From: CAWGYT01 sp963826795
Lineage (GTDB): Bacteria > Planctomycetota > Planctomycetia > Pirellulales > Pirellulaceae
Direction of reading: 5' to 3'
DNA length: 64,000 nucleotides
NCBI GenBank assembly: GCA_963826795.1
Contig: CAWGYT010000030.1
Location: forward strand, 5,379-69,378
In this document: piece after piece, positions 17,706 through 27,292 of the stretch
Numbering within the stretch: the first letter of the stretch is position 1
Layout: every line of letters starts with the position of its first letter
Made by a program: the position numbers and the translations under genes
The notes under the pieces: model-generated
What the model was told of the DNA's origin: nothing
Database searches by the model: none
Seen by the model: only the letters and a program-made list of their open reading frames with translations

Positions 17706-18833
17706 CTAGGATTCGTCGCCCAGGCAGACGCCCGTTAGTCGCGCTGTGCTGACCCATTGGTGGTCCAGCGGGACCAGTTTTTTCTTGCCGGCGACTTCCG
17801 CCAAGGGAATCGGTTGAACACCATCGCCTCGGGCGGCGATCATCACGCCGTAAACTTCGTTTCGGAGAAGTTCGGCGCAGGCGGTGCCCAGTCGCGTGGC
17901 GAGAATCCGATCGGCGGCGCTCGGCGTGCCGCCACGCTGGAGGTGGCCCAAGATGGTCAGCCGCGACTCGATCCCCGTCAACTCCTCGAGCTGTTTCGTC
18001 AGCTTGACCGTGTGCCCAACATGTCCTTCGTGGAATTGGGCAAGTCGCGCTGATGCTTCCTTTCGTTCGGATTTGGATTGGGCGAACTTCTTCTGATGGA
18101 CTAGCGCCTCGATCGCTTCCGCCTCGTCACGCGTCATCGCACCCTCGGCGACCGCCACGATGCTAAAACGCCGGCCGCGCTGCGCTCGATGGCGGATCGC
18201 ATCGGCGATGATCTCGATCGAGTACGGGATCTCGGGAATCAGAATCACGTCGGCGCCGCCGGCGATGCCCGCACCCAATGCCAACCAGCCGGCCCGATGT
18301 CCCATCGTTTCGACGACAATGATGCGGTGATGACTCGTCGCAGTCGAATGCAGTCGGTCAATCGCTTCGGTGGCGATCTGCAGCGCCGTATCGAAACCGA
18401 ACGAGACGTCCGTTCCGTGAATGTCGTTGTCGATCGTTTTGGGAAGTGTGACGACGTTCAGGCCTGATTCCGAAAGGCGAATTGCATTTTTCTGCGTGCC
18501 GCCGCCGCCGATGCAAACGATCGCGCTCAGCCCATACCGGCGGTAAGTCTCCACCGCGGATTCGGTCATATTCTCGATCTTGTTGCCGATCGCCATTTTG
18601 TGCGGTTTGTCACGGCTGGTGCCCAGAATCGTCCCGCCGTCCGTGAGGATGCCAACCAGCTCGTCGCCGGTAAATCGCAGCACGCGATCTTGAACCAGCC
18701 CGCGGAAGCCTTCGCGAAAGCCGACCACCGACATCTGGAACTCGTCCATGGCCGCCTTGCCAACGCCACGGATCGCCGCGTTCAGTCCCGGACAGTCACC
18801 GCCACTGGTGAGGATGCCAATCGATCGGTGCAT
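17706..18833 (-). CDS. pfkA: 6-phosphofructokinase
   Basis: 375 residues. It phosphorylates fructose 6-phosphate in glycolysis, cytosolic. Motifs: GGDCPGLNAAIR (11-22), GGGGT (109-113) where Escherichia coli PfkA has GGDGS, PKTIDND (131-137) with Lys where ATP enzymes have Gly, MGHRAGW (about 176-182), EIPYSIE and the C-terminal GHLQRGGTPSAADR. The Lys in PKTIDND is typical of PPi-dependent or group III enzymes, while Gly at the phosphate-donor position points to ATP. The donor is therefore uncertain and likely that of the mixed group III clade. Monocistronic; the next gene upstream is divergent. Confidence 0.95.
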   Translation of the reverse strand: MHRSIGILTSGGDCPGLNAAIRGVGKAAMDEFQMSVVGFREGFRGLVQDRVLRFTGDELVGILTDGGTILGTSRDKPHKMAIGNKIENMTESAVETYRRYGLSAIVCIGGGGTQKNAIRLSESGLNVVTLPKTIDNDIHGTDVSFGFDTALQIATEAIDRLHSTATSHHRIIVVETMGHRAGWLALGAGIAGGADVILIPEIPYSIEIIADAIRHRAQRGRRFSIVAVAEGAMTRDEAEAIEALVHQKKFAQSKSERKEASARLAQFHEGHVGHTVKLTKQLEELTGIESRLTILGHLQRGGTPSAADRILATRLGTACAELLRNEVYGVMIAARGDGVQPIPLAEVAGKKKLVPLDHQWVSTARLTGVCLGDES

Positions 18834-19047
18834 GATTCCCTCGATAATCGGGCCGCGATGGAGGGGCTTGGAGCATGTCCCCGAGCATAAACAATACGTT
18901 ACCCCGGCAATAGGGCTCGGGCCTCCGCCTGATGGCCACGCTGCGTAGCCGGGTCAGGGTCCTCTGTGTTACAATCGGGGCCGAGGGTGAGGGGCCCGAT
19001 TGATGGTCGAGGGACATCAGTTCAGGGACATCAGTTGAGGGACAGAA

Positions 19048-21720
19048 ATGGGGATGGAAATGGCGCGCATGGGCTTTCTTCGATCGCTTCTCGTCCGGCT
19101 CATTGCGGTTGGCGTTGCAGGCGGGGCGCTGCCGCCCGGATCTCGCGCGGAGTCGCCACCTCCCGGTCAGGCGCTGTATTCGCAGAAGTGTGCGAGCTGT
19201 CACGCGGCGGATGGCCAGGGCGTCGTCGGCAACTACGAAGTGCCGCTGGCCGGAGCGAGGTCGGTCGACGAATTGACCCGCCTGATCGAGCGGACCATGC
19301 CGGAGGGCGAGCCGGAAAACTGCGTGGGCGACGAAGCACGGCAGGTGGCGGCCTACATCTATGACGCGTTCTATTCGCCGACGGCTCGACAACGCCTGGG
19401 ACTCGACCCGGTGCAGAAGGTTGAGCTGATGCGTTTGACCGTGCCCCAGTATCGTAACGCCGTCGCCGACTTGATCGGCCGCTTCACGCCCGACCCCGCC
19501 GAAACCCGGCAGCTGCTTGCGGAACGAGAGCCATCGCGTCGACGTCGTCGTCCGGAAGGCAGACGCGCGAATCGCGACGGGTCCAATCGCGACGGGTCCA
19601 ATCGCGACGGGGCGAACTCGGCGAGCGACGCGGTCGAAGCGGGACTGCGCGGCAGCTACTATTCGTCCAAGGGGATGAGCAAGGCTGACTCGCTTTCGTT
19701 CGAGCGGATCGATGGGCGGATGGAATTCGACTTCCAGGAAGGGGCGCCGGCGGAGGGAATTCCCACCGACCAGTTCGCGATCGTCTGGGAGGGCGCGCTC
19801 GCTGCCCGAACGACCGGTGAATACCTGTTCCGAATCACGACTCCCAATGGAGCCCGCCTGTACCTGAACGACGATCCGACATCCGGTCTCCGCAAGCTGC
19901 GGGACGACAGCTCCGCTGCCGGCCAGTCCGCGCTGGTCGACGCCTGGGTCAGTTCCAAGCAGCTGCGCGAGGTATCGGCGAGCATTTCGTTGCTGGGCGG
20001 ACGCCTGTACCCCTTGCGGCTTGAGTTCTTCAAATATCAAGAGCCGACCGCGTCGCTCAAAGTTGAATGGAAGCCTCCGCACGGTGCTTGGTCCGTGCTC
20101 GATCAGTATGACTTGACGACGGCCGATGTGAGTCGAACGTTCGTGCTGGAAACGGCCTTCCCGGCCGACGACCGCAGTCTGGGCTACGAGCGAGGCAGTT
20201 CGATCTCGCACGAGTGGCAGGTGGCCGCGGCCAACGCTGCCGTGCGGGTCGCGGACGAAGTGGTCGATCGCCTTGACCTGTTGAGCGGTGAGCTGAGTGT
20301 GGCCCCATCCGATCAGGAGCCCCGGTCCGATGCGGATTCGGATTCGAGGTCGGATTCGAGTTCTGATTCGCCGTCGACTGAGTCTTCCGAAGACGCGGCG
20401 AATCGGCAGCAACGTTTGCAGGATTTTGTCGTGCGTTTCGCGGAGGTTGCCTTTCGCCAGCCGCTGACCGCCGAGCAACAGGCACGACTGCGGGAGTTGC
20501 CGTTCGCGGGCGAGTCGTCACCCGAGGCGGCTGTGCGGCGGGCGATCGTCTGGATTCTTTGCTCGCCGGGATTCGTCTACGCCGATTTGACACCTCCCGA
20601 TGCGTCACCTAGCCAGGATGCAATTGCGGCCCGTCTGGCTTTGACCTTGTGGGATTCGCTGCCGGACGCTGAGTTGGCTGCCGCGGCCGAGGCGGGAGAG
20701 TTGGCGTCGGCCGAGCAAGTCGAAGCCCAGGCGCGGCGAATGCTGCGAGATGGACGGGCACGCGCCAAGATGCGAGGTTTCTTCCAACACTGGCTGGAAT
20801 TGGAAGAACGCGACTTGTCCAAAGACGAACAGATGTTTCCGGATTTCGACGAGCACGTGATCGCGGATCTGCGGAAGTCGCTTGAGCTGTTCCTGGAAGA
20901 CGTGGTTTGGAGCGAAGCTTCGGACTACCGCGAGCTGTTGTCGGCCGACTATCTGCTGCTCAATGATCGATTGGTTCAGATGTACACACCGCCGAATCCC
21001 CCGGGCTCCGCGGATCAGGCGGAAGCGTCGACCGTCGCCGATTTGCTTTCGCCGGCCGGGGAATTTCGGCGAATGACGTTCGCCGGACAAGTGCGCGCCG
21101 GCGTGCTCACTCACCCTTACCTTTTGAGCGCCTTCGCGTACCATGACAATACTTCACCGATCCACCGCGGCGTGTTTCTGACTCGCAACGTGGTGGGAAG
21201 GGCGCTCAAGCCGCCGCCGGTCGCCGTGGCGTTCAAGAACGACGAGTTCGCGCCGGATTTGACGATGCGTGAAAAGGTGACTCAATTGACACGCGACGCC
21301 AATTGCATGGCCTGCCATTCGGTGATCAATCCCCTCGGATTCGCGCTGGAAAACTACGACGCCGTGGGGCGTTGGCGAACGAGTGAATCCGAAAAGGCGC
21401 TCGACACTCGCAGTCAATACACGACCGAGAACGGCGAAACGGTGGAAGTGGACAGCGCGCGCGACATTTCTGAGTTGGCGTTGTCCAGCGAATCCGCTCA
21501 CCGCTCCTTTGTCGTTCAGTTGGTGCAACATCTGACGAAGCAATCGCCCGGTGCGTACGGGCCGGCCACCGTGGAACGGATGCGAGCCGCGTTTGAAGCG
21601 GACCAATTCAACATTCAGAATCTAATGGTGCGGATCGCGGTCTTGGCTGCCACGCACGGCAGTTCGACGTCGCCAATCCCCGCCGCGAATTCCCCGCAGT
21701 TTGAGGAGGCCAGTTTGTGA
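19048..21720 (+). CDS. Planctomycete DUF1592/DUF1588-type cytochrome c protein with PA14 domain
   Basis: 890 residues, exported. A signal peptide is followed by a cytochrome c domain with CASCH (about 47-51), a DUF1587-like segment (LMRLTVPQYRNAVADLI), an Arg/Asn-rich linker, a PA14 carbohydrate-binding-like region (GLRGSYYSSKGMS to KVEWKPPHGAW, about 195-350), an acidic Asp/Ser linker (about 425-452), then DUF1595/DUF1592/DUF1588/DUF1585 (RFAEVAFRQPLTAEQQ; RAKMRGFFQHWLEL; RAGVLTHPYLLSAFAYHDNTSPIHRG; second haem motif CMACH; VQLVQHLTKQSPG). Its stop overlaps the DUF1552 start by 4 bp, so translation is probably coupled. The reaction is unknown; two haem sites suggest electron transfer. Confidence 0.93.
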   Translation: MGMEMARMGFLRSLLVRLIAVGVAGGALPPGSRAESPPPGQALYSQKCASCHAADGQGVVGNYEVPLAGARSVDELTRLIERTMPEGEPENCVGDEARQVAAYIYDAFYSPTARQRLGLDPVQKVELMRLTVPQYRNAVADLIGRFTPDPAETRQLLAEREPSRRRRRPEGRRANRDGSNRDGSNRDGANSASDAVEAGLRGSYYSSKGMSKADSLSFERIDGRMEFDFQEGAPAEGIPTDQFAIVWEGALAARTTGEYLFRITTPNGARLYLNDDPTSGLRKLRDDSSAAGQSALVDAWVSSKQLREVSASISLLGGRLYPLRLEFFKYQEPTASLKVEWKPPHGAWSVLDQYDLTTADVSRTFVLETAFPADDRSLGYERGSSISHEWQVAAANAAVRVADEVVDRLDLLSGELSVAPSDQEPRSDADSDSRSDSSSDSPSTESSEDAANRQQRLQDFVVRFAEVAFRQPLTAEQQARLRELPFAGESSPEAAVRRAIVWILCSPGFVYADLTPPDASPSQDAIAARLALTLWDSLPDAELAAAAEAGELASAEQVEAQARRMLRDGRARAKMRGFFQHWLELEERDLSKDEQMFPDFDEHVIADLRKSLELFLEDVVWSEASDYRELLSADYLLLNDRLVQMYTPPNPPGSADQAEASTVADLLSPAGEFRRMTFAGQVRAGVLTHPYLLSAFAYHDNTSPIHRGVFLTRNVVGRALKPPPVAVAFKNDEFAPDLTMREKVTQLTRDANCMACHSVINPLGFALENYDAVGRWRTSESEKALDTRSQYTTENGETVEVDSARDISELALSSESAHRSFVVQLVQHLTKQSPGAYGPATVERMRAAFEADQFNIQNLMVRIAVLAATHGSSTSPIPAANSPQFEEASL

Positions 21721-23051
21721 GCTACGCAAGCAGCCGTCGCCGTTTTTTGCGAGATCTGGGTCTCGGCGCCGCCGCCATTCCCTTCCTTTCAGGTCTTTCG
21801 AGCCTGCGGGCCGGAGAGGATCGCGATGCGGCACGCCGTCAGCGCCTGGTGATCATGTTCACTCCCAATGGAACCTTGCCCGATGAGTTCTGGTCGGACC
21901 AGTTTGGCGCGGACGTGCCGCTGCAGTTGAAGCCCATGTTGAGCGCGCTTGAGCCCTTCCGCGAGCAGACGCTGTTGCTGAAAGGCGTCAGCAACCAGAT
22001 CCGCGGCGATGGCGATAATCACATGCGCGGCATGTCCTGCCTGCTGACGGCAACCGAATTGAGTCCTGGAAATATTCAGGGCGGTTCGGATACGCCCGCA
22101 GGCTGGGCCAGCGGAATCTCGATCGACCAGCAGGTTCGCAATCATTTCCAGGCACAGCCGACGACCAATACGCGATTCGGTTCGCTGGAATTCGGCGTGG
22201 CGGTGCCGAATCGAGCGGACCCGTGGACTCGAATGTGTTATGCAGGCGCGGATAAGCCCGTCGCCCCGATCGACGATCCGCGGCAAATGTTCGACAAGCT
22301 GTATGGAGGTGCCAAGGACCGTCAACTCCTGGCCAGCGTCTTGGATCTGGTCAGCGACGATCTGCGCCGCGTTGAGCGACAGCTCAGCCGCGACGATCGC
22401 CGACTGCTCGAAGAACATCTCCAAACCGTGCGACAGCTAGAGCAAGACATTGTCGCCGCCGAGGCTCAGAAGGAATTGACCCATCCGGAGCCCGAGATTG
22501 ATCCGACCATCGAGTTGGTCAATGACAATACGCCAGAGATCAGCCGGATGCAGATCGACCTGCTCGTCAATTCGCTGGCGAACGACATGACGCGCGTCGC
22601 GACGTTGCAGTATATGCGTTCGGTCGGACAGGCCAGAATGCGCTGGTTGGGGATTGACGAGGGCCACCATTCGCTCTCACACGAACCGGATAACAACGAA
22701 GATGCGCACGACAAGCTGCGGCGAATCAACGCGTGGTTCGCCGGCGAGCTGGCGTATTTGCTCCGCCGTCTGGCCGAGACGCCCGAGCCGGGGCAGGGCA
22801 CGGGCAGCATGTTGGACAACACGCAGGTGATTTGGGTCAACGAACTGGGCAAAGGGAATTCGCACACGCTGGCGAACATCCCGTTTCTGCTGGTCGGTGG
22901 CGGCGCCGGATTTCGGACAAATCGAGCGCTCGACCTGGGCGATGTGCCTCACAATCGGCTCTGGCTGACGCTGGCTCGGTCCCTGGGTGACGAGCAGCTG
23001 GAGACCTTCGGAACCGCTCGCTTCTGCGAAGGCGGACCGCTCGATTTATAA
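21717..23051 (+). CDS. DUF1552 domain protein, TAT-exported
   Basis: 444 residues, ATG overlapping the stop of the upstream DUF1592 gene (ATGA). Twin-arginine signal SSRRRFLRDLGLGAAAIPFL. The family body follows: RLVIMFTPNGTLPDEFW, LLLKGVSNQ, NHMRGMSCLLTA, WASGISIDQQV, GSLEFGV, VATLQYMRSVGQARMRWLGIDEGHHSLSHE and a C-terminal GKGNSHTLANIPFLLVGG. DUF1552 is related to the alkaline-phosphatase-like DUF1501 group and always accompanies DUF1592 cytochromes in planctomycetes; its biochemical role is not established. Confidence 0.93.
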   Translation: MSYASSRRRFLRDLGLGAAAIPFLSGLSSLRAGEDRDAARRQRLVIMFTPNGTLPDEFWSDQFGADVPLQLKPMLSALEPFREQTLLLKGVSNQIRGDGDNHMRGMSCLLTATELSPGNIQGGSDTPAGWASGISIDQQVRNHFQAQPTTNTRFGSLEFGVAVPNRADPWTRMCYAGADKPVAPIDDPRQMFDKLYGGAKDRQLLASVLDLVSDDLRRVERQLSRDDRRLLEEHLQTVRQLEQDIVAAEAQKELTHPEPEIDPTIELVNDNTPEISRMQIDLLVNSLANDMTRVATLQYMRSVGQARMRWLGIDEGHHSLSHEPDNNEDAHDKLRRINAWFAGELAYLLRRLAETPEPGQGTGSMLDNTQVIWVNELGKGNSHTLANIPFLLVGGGAGFRTNRALDLGDVPHNRLWLTLARSLGDEQLETFGTARFCEGGPLDL

Positions 23052-23068
23052 GCCCGCGCGAGTCATGC

Positions 23069-24508
23069 CTAAGCCAGGATCTCGTGCACGACGGAGCCAT
23101 AGACGTCGGTCAGGCGAAAATCGCGGCCGGAGTGGCGGTGCGTGAGCCGTTCGTGATCGAGGCCCAGCAGGTGCAGCAGCGTGGCATGCAAGTCGTGCAG
23201 GTGGATGCGTCCTTCAATCGGGCGGTAGCCGAAGTCATCGGTTTGGCCATACGTCCGGCCCGCCTGGATACCTCCGCCTGCCAACCAAGTGCAAAAGCTC
23301 TCCTGCTGATGCTCGCGTCCGTGCGTTTCGATCGGAGACGTGCCCGACAGATCCTGGCTCCATTGCGAGCGACCGAATTCGCCGGACCAGACAACCAGGG
23401 TGTCATCCAGCAGCCCGCGCCGTTTGAGGTCCTGCAGCAAGCCCGCGATGGGTTTGTCCGCCGCACGACAGCTGTTGGGCAGCGCTTGCGCGATGTTGCC
23501 ATGATGGTCCCAGCCGTCAATCGTCACCTGGACGAAGCGAACGCCCGCTTCGCTCATGCGCCGGGCCAGCAGACACGCGCGCCCGTTGCGGTCGGTCGCC
23601 CCTTCTCCCACGCCGTACAGGGCAAGGCATTCCGCGGACTCGCCCGACAAGTCGACCAGGGCCGGCGTTTCGGACTGCATGCGAAACGCGAGCTCAAACG
23701 ACTGGATGATCCCTTCCATTTGGGCGTCCGCTTGGACACGCTCTAGCAACCCCTGGTTCATGTCTTGCAAGAAGTTGAGTCGACGGCGTTGGACGCCTTC
23801 GTTCGTCGCCGGATCCTGCAAATAGCGGATGGCCAGGTCCGCCGCATCGGAGGGAACGTTCAGCGGCGTGCCTTGATGGGCCGCCGGAAGGAACGACGCG
23901 CCGTAGGTGCGCACGTCAGCGGGCGGATGGATCGAAATGAAGCCTGGCAGGTTTTCGTTCTCGGTCCCCAGGCCGTAACTGATCCAGGCGCCCATGGAGG
24001 GCCGTGCTTCCGCGATGACACCCGTATGAAGCTGCAGCGTCGCGGGTGCGTGAGCTTTGTTGTCGGTGTACATCCCGCGCAGCAAACAGAGCTCGTCGGC
24101 GACGCCGGCCAGGTGCGGCATGAGGTCCGAAATCATCATTCCGCACGCGCCCCGCGGGCGCACCGGCGCCACGGGACCCATCGCCAAGAACTTTTCGACA
24201 CCCACCCGCAGCTGCTGATCATCCACGGGGGCAGCCACGGTTTCGCCGTGGTGCTCGACGATCAACGGCTTGGGATCGAACAGATCCGCTTGCGAGGGTC
24301 CGCCCGCCATGAACAGGAAGATGATTCGCTTCGCACGCGGTGGGTGATGCGGAGCACGGACACGGAGAGGGCTTGTCGTCGCGCCGTTCGCGCCGTCCGC
24401 CATCAGCCCCTGCAAGGCCAGACTTCCGAACCCGCACGCGGCCGCTCGCAGCAGCTGTCGGCGGGTCGAACTGACCGTGATCAAGCGGTTCATCGAATTG
24501 TTCATCAT
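23069..24508 (-). CDS. DUF1501 domain protein, TAT-exported
   Basis: 479 residues from ATG 24508; the adjacent ATG 24505 has better spacing from the GGAGG just upstream. Twin-arginine signal (TRRQLLRAAACGFGSLALQGLM). DUF1501 motifs: AKRIIFLFMAGGPSQADLFDPK, LMPHLAGVADELCLLRGMYTDN, GSWISYGLG-like GAWISYGLGTEN, RMSEAGVRFVQVTIDGWDHHGN, DTLVVWSGEFGRSQWSQ, GREHQQESFCTWLAGGG and a C-terminal DLHATLLHLLGLDHERL. It is a sulfatase/phosphatase-fold protein of unknown substrate, downstream partner of the DUF1549/DUF1553 gene (26 bp gap). Confidence 0.95.
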   Translation of the reverse strand: MMNNSMNRLITVSSTRRQLLRAAACGFGSLALQGLMADGANGATTSPLRVRAPHHPPRAKRIIFLFMAGGPSQADLFDPKPLIVEHHGETVAAPVDDQQLRVGVEKFLAMGPVAPVRPRGACGMMISDLMPHLAGVADELCLLRGMYTDNKAHAPATLQLHTGVIAEARPSMGAWISYGLGTENENLPGFISIHPPADVRTYGASFLPAAHQGTPLNVPSDAADLAIRYLQDPATNEGVQRRRLNFLQDMNQGLLERVQADAQMEGIIQSFELAFRMQSETPALVDLSGESAECLALYGVGEGATDRNGRACLLARRMSEAGVRFVQVTIDGWDHHGNIAQALPNSCRAADKPIAGLLQDLKRRGLLDDTLVVWSGEFGRSQWSQDLSGTSPIETHGREHQQESFCTWLAGGGIQAGRTYGQTDDFGYRPIEGRIHLHDLHATLLHLLGLDHERLTHRHSGRDFRLTDVYGSVVHEILA

Positions 24509-24534
24509 GGACCTCCGTCCCGAGGCAGCACTGT

Positions 24535-27036
24535 TCAGAGCGTCATCAGAAACTCGTTCGCGGCGACGATCGCGTGGCACAATTCGACCCAGCCGGTCTC
24601 ACCGACTTCGGCCAGAAACTGCTGAGCCTGCCGTCGTTCGTTGATCGTGATCGGTCGATTCAGCGTGCAGAGCCAGAGAGATTCAAGTTGTGCTCCCGCA
24701 TCCGTGGCCTCTCGCTGAATTCGTTCCGCCAGCTGCGACGCGTATTGCTTGATGTCCGGACTGTTCATCAGGAAGAGCGCCTGGGTTGGAACGGCCGTAT
24801 TTGGGCGCTGTCCGGTGAACTCGGCGGGCTGCACGAAATCGAACACATTCCGAATCTCCGCGGGGCCAGGTTGAGCACCCGAACGAATGATCGGCAAGTA
24901 GATCGTGCGTTGCGATGCCTGTTCCGGGCGCCATCGGCTCAGCGAAAACGAAGGTGGATTGACGTTCTTCGGGTCAAGGTTCGCGACGTTCTCAACCAAC
25001 TCCAGTGGTAGCGCAGGGCCGCCTCCTTGAAACAGAAGTTGATCGCCAATCGCCAACAGTGCATCCCGCAACGCTTCGGCGTCCAGTCGACGTCGGTTCA
25101 TCCGCCACAGCAGCCGATTCGTCGGATCAACGGCGTCAGCCACTTCGTCGTGTGCGCTGGACATCCGATAGGCTCGACTGAGCACCAGTGTTCGAATCAA
25201 CGACTTTTGGGACCAGCCGCCACGGATGAACTCGGTGGCCAAATAGTCCAGTAGCTTGGGATGTGTCGGTGGTTCGGCGCGAAGCCCGAAATAGTCGACG
25301 GACGGCGCGAGGCCAGCGCCAAACAGTTTCTGCCAGACGCGATTCACAGCCACCCGCGCGGTCAGCGGGTTGCGAGGGCTGGCGATCCAGTCGGCCAGCT
25401 CCCTACGACCGCTTTGCTCCGCGGGGATCCTTGTCGCAGGGGGTGAGACGGCGTGCAGAAAACCACGCGGAACCTCGTCGCCCAGTGCCCTCGGGTTGCC
25501 GCGGATCGTAATTCGCATTCCGGTCGGGTTATCCAGATCGCGCACCGCGTAAACGCGCGGCATACCCGGCGCGAAAAACTGGGCGTGTTCGAGCTGACGA
25601 CCCAGTTGCGCGATTCGCTGGCCAAGTTGGCTCCGTTGGGCCATCAAGGCCTCGCGCGTCGAGGGCGCGTCCGGCGATGTCTCCGGCCCAAGCTGTTTTT
25701 CGATTTCGGCGAGTTGCGAGCGTGCCTGATCGCGCTCTGCCGTCCATTGCGTCAGACGCGCGGCATGTTGACGCTCCGCTTCGGCGCGAGCAGCCTGTTG
25801 CGCCGGGGTCTCCGGCAGCTCACGCTGAACGACGTCACTCCAGACTCCGCGCTGCGTTTTGTAGACCGACTGCGTGTTATGAAAAAAACCGGCCATCGCG
25901 TAGTATTCGCGCTGCGAGATTGGGTCGAATTTGTGATCGTGGCACCGAGCGCAACCGACGGTCATGCCCAAAAACGCCTTGCTCGTCTTGACCACTTGCT
26001 GGTCCACAATGTCGACGCGCAGTTTGGCCTTGTCCGCTTCCACGATTTCCAGGTCGCCGAGCAACAGAAAGCCGGTCGCGGTAATCGCGGCGGCCTGTGC
26101 TTCGACCGAGTCAGATGACAGCAGATCGCCGGCGAGTTGTTCGCGAATAAAGCGATCGAAGGGCAGGTCATGGTTGTATGAATCAATAACGTAATCTCGA
26201 TACCGCCACGCATGCTCGGCAAAGACATTGTTCGATGTCCCGATCTGGTCCGCATATCCGACGAGATCCAGCCAGTGCCGTGCCCATCGCTCGCCAAACG
26301 CGGGTGACGTCAACAGCCGGTCGACAACGGTTTCGTAGGCTCGAGGCGACTTGTCGTCCGCAAAGCTGCGAATTTGCGCGATGGTGGGTGGCAGGCCCGT
26401 CAGGTCGAAACTGACCCGCCGCAGCCAGGTGTACCGATCGGCGTCGTCGGCGGGCCGCAGGCTGAGTTCTTCCAGGCGGCGCAAGATAAAATAGTCGCTG
26501 CCGGCGGTGGGCCACGTTCGGTCGAGGACAGGGGGCAGCGGTGGGCAAAGGAGTGGTTGAAACGCCCAGTGGTCGGGAGCCTCGGCGGGGCTGGAAGAAG
26601 CGGCGGCCGGTGCCGTTCCTTCGCGCGGGTCCGGCGCGCCCATCGAAACCCAACGAACCAGATCGTCAATTGCGGCTTCCGGCAGCTTCCCCTTGGGCGG
26701 CATCTCCAGCGACTCGTACCGCACCGCCTCGATCAACAGGCTTTGCTCAGGCTCCCCCGGGACCACGGCGGGCCCGCTCTCCCCGCCCTCGAGAACGGAC
26801 TGGCGATAGTCCAGCCGCAGCCCACCCTGCGGGTTGTCCGAACGCTCCGAATGACACTCGTAGCAATGTTCCACCAGGACGGGCCGAATCCGGTTCTCAA
26901 AAAACGCGGTCTGCTCGGCCGGTGATAATTCCTGGGCCTGCCCAACGGTTCCGCCGAAAGTCGCACTCAGCAAGAGCGTCGCAAACACGACGCGAGAGAA
27001 CGTCCGCCGGTCGCTGGGGGACCGTCGTGGCTGCAT
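24535..27036 (-). CDS. Planctomycete cytochrome c / DUF1549 / DUF1553 protein
   Basis: 833 residues from ATG 27036; a TTG at 27066 could add ten. Signal peptide (VVFATLLLSATFGGTVGQAQ), cytochrome c domain with CYECH (about 54-58), DUF1549 (LRRLEELSLRPADDADRYTWLRRVSFDLTGLPPT; GERWARHWLDLVGYADQIG), a coiled-coil stretch (about 405-475), DUF1553 (GRRELADWIASPRNPLTARVAVNRVWQKLFGAGL; RLDAEALRDALLAI; PTQALFLMNSP). It is an intact relative of the broken gene at 1-962. It sits in an operon with the DUF1501 gene. Electron transfer linked to polysaccharide metabolism is often proposed but unproven. Confidence 0.94.
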   Translation of the reverse strand: MQPRRSPSDRRTFSRVVFATLLLSATFGGTVGQAQELSPAEQTAFFENRIRPVLVEHCYECHSERSDNPQGGLRLDYRQSVLEGGESGPAVVPGEPEQSLLIEAVRYESLEMPPKGKLPEAAIDDLVRWVSMGAPDPREGTAPAAASSSPAEAPDHWAFQPLLCPPLPPVLDRTWPTAGSDYFILRRLEELSLRPADDADRYTWLRRVSFDLTGLPPTIAQIRSFADDKSPRAYETVVDRLLTSPAFGERWARHWLDLVGYADQIGTSNNVFAEHAWRYRDYVIDSYNHDLPFDRFIREQLAGDLLSSDSVEAQAAAITATGFLLLGDLEIVEADKAKLRVDIVDQQVVKTSKAFLGMTVGCARCHDHKFDPISQREYYAMAGFFHNTQSVYKTQRGVWSDVVQRELPETPAQQAARAEAERQHAARLTQWTAERDQARSQLAEIEKQLGPETSPDAPSTREALMAQRSQLGQRIAQLGRQLEHAQFFAPGMPRVYAVRDLDNPTGMRITIRGNPRALGDEVPRGFLHAVSPPATRIPAEQSGRRELADWIASPRNPLTARVAVNRVWQKLFGAGLAPSVDYFGLRAEPPTHPKLLDYLATEFIRGGWSQKSLIRTLVLSRAYRMSSAHDEVADAVDPTNRLLWRMNRRRLDAEALRDALLAIGDQLLFQGGGPALPLELVENVANLDPKNVNPPSFSLSRWRPEQASQRTIYLPIIRSGAQPGPAEIRNVFDFVQPAEFTGQRPNTAVPTQALFLMNSPDIKQYASQLAERIQREATDAGAQLESLWLCTLNRPITINERRQAQQFLAEVGETGWVELCHAIVAANEFLMTL

Positions 27037-27292
27037 GCGCGTGTTCACGGTTGAAAAGGTGGGCAAGGCGTGCCTCTCGCGGCGAAGGAAGGCATGCGAT
27101 GGCGGACCGATGCGTGTCCGCCGTCGACGCAGTATAACGCACTCCCGCGCTCGTTGAAACGTTCTTACAAAAGTTCCAGGCGAACCCGTTCCCGTGATTC
27201 GTCTCTAACCATTCAGCCCGAGAGCGCCGCGGTCAACTCGTGACGCCGCGAGGTGTGTGTGGTGAGTCTCCAATCGAATGGTTGTGGAAGTC

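Noticed and set aside
18796..20478. 560-codon minus-strand frame
   Set aside because: Antisense to the DUF1592 cytochrome gene and the pfkA upstream region; composition is Arg/Pro-rich without family motifs.
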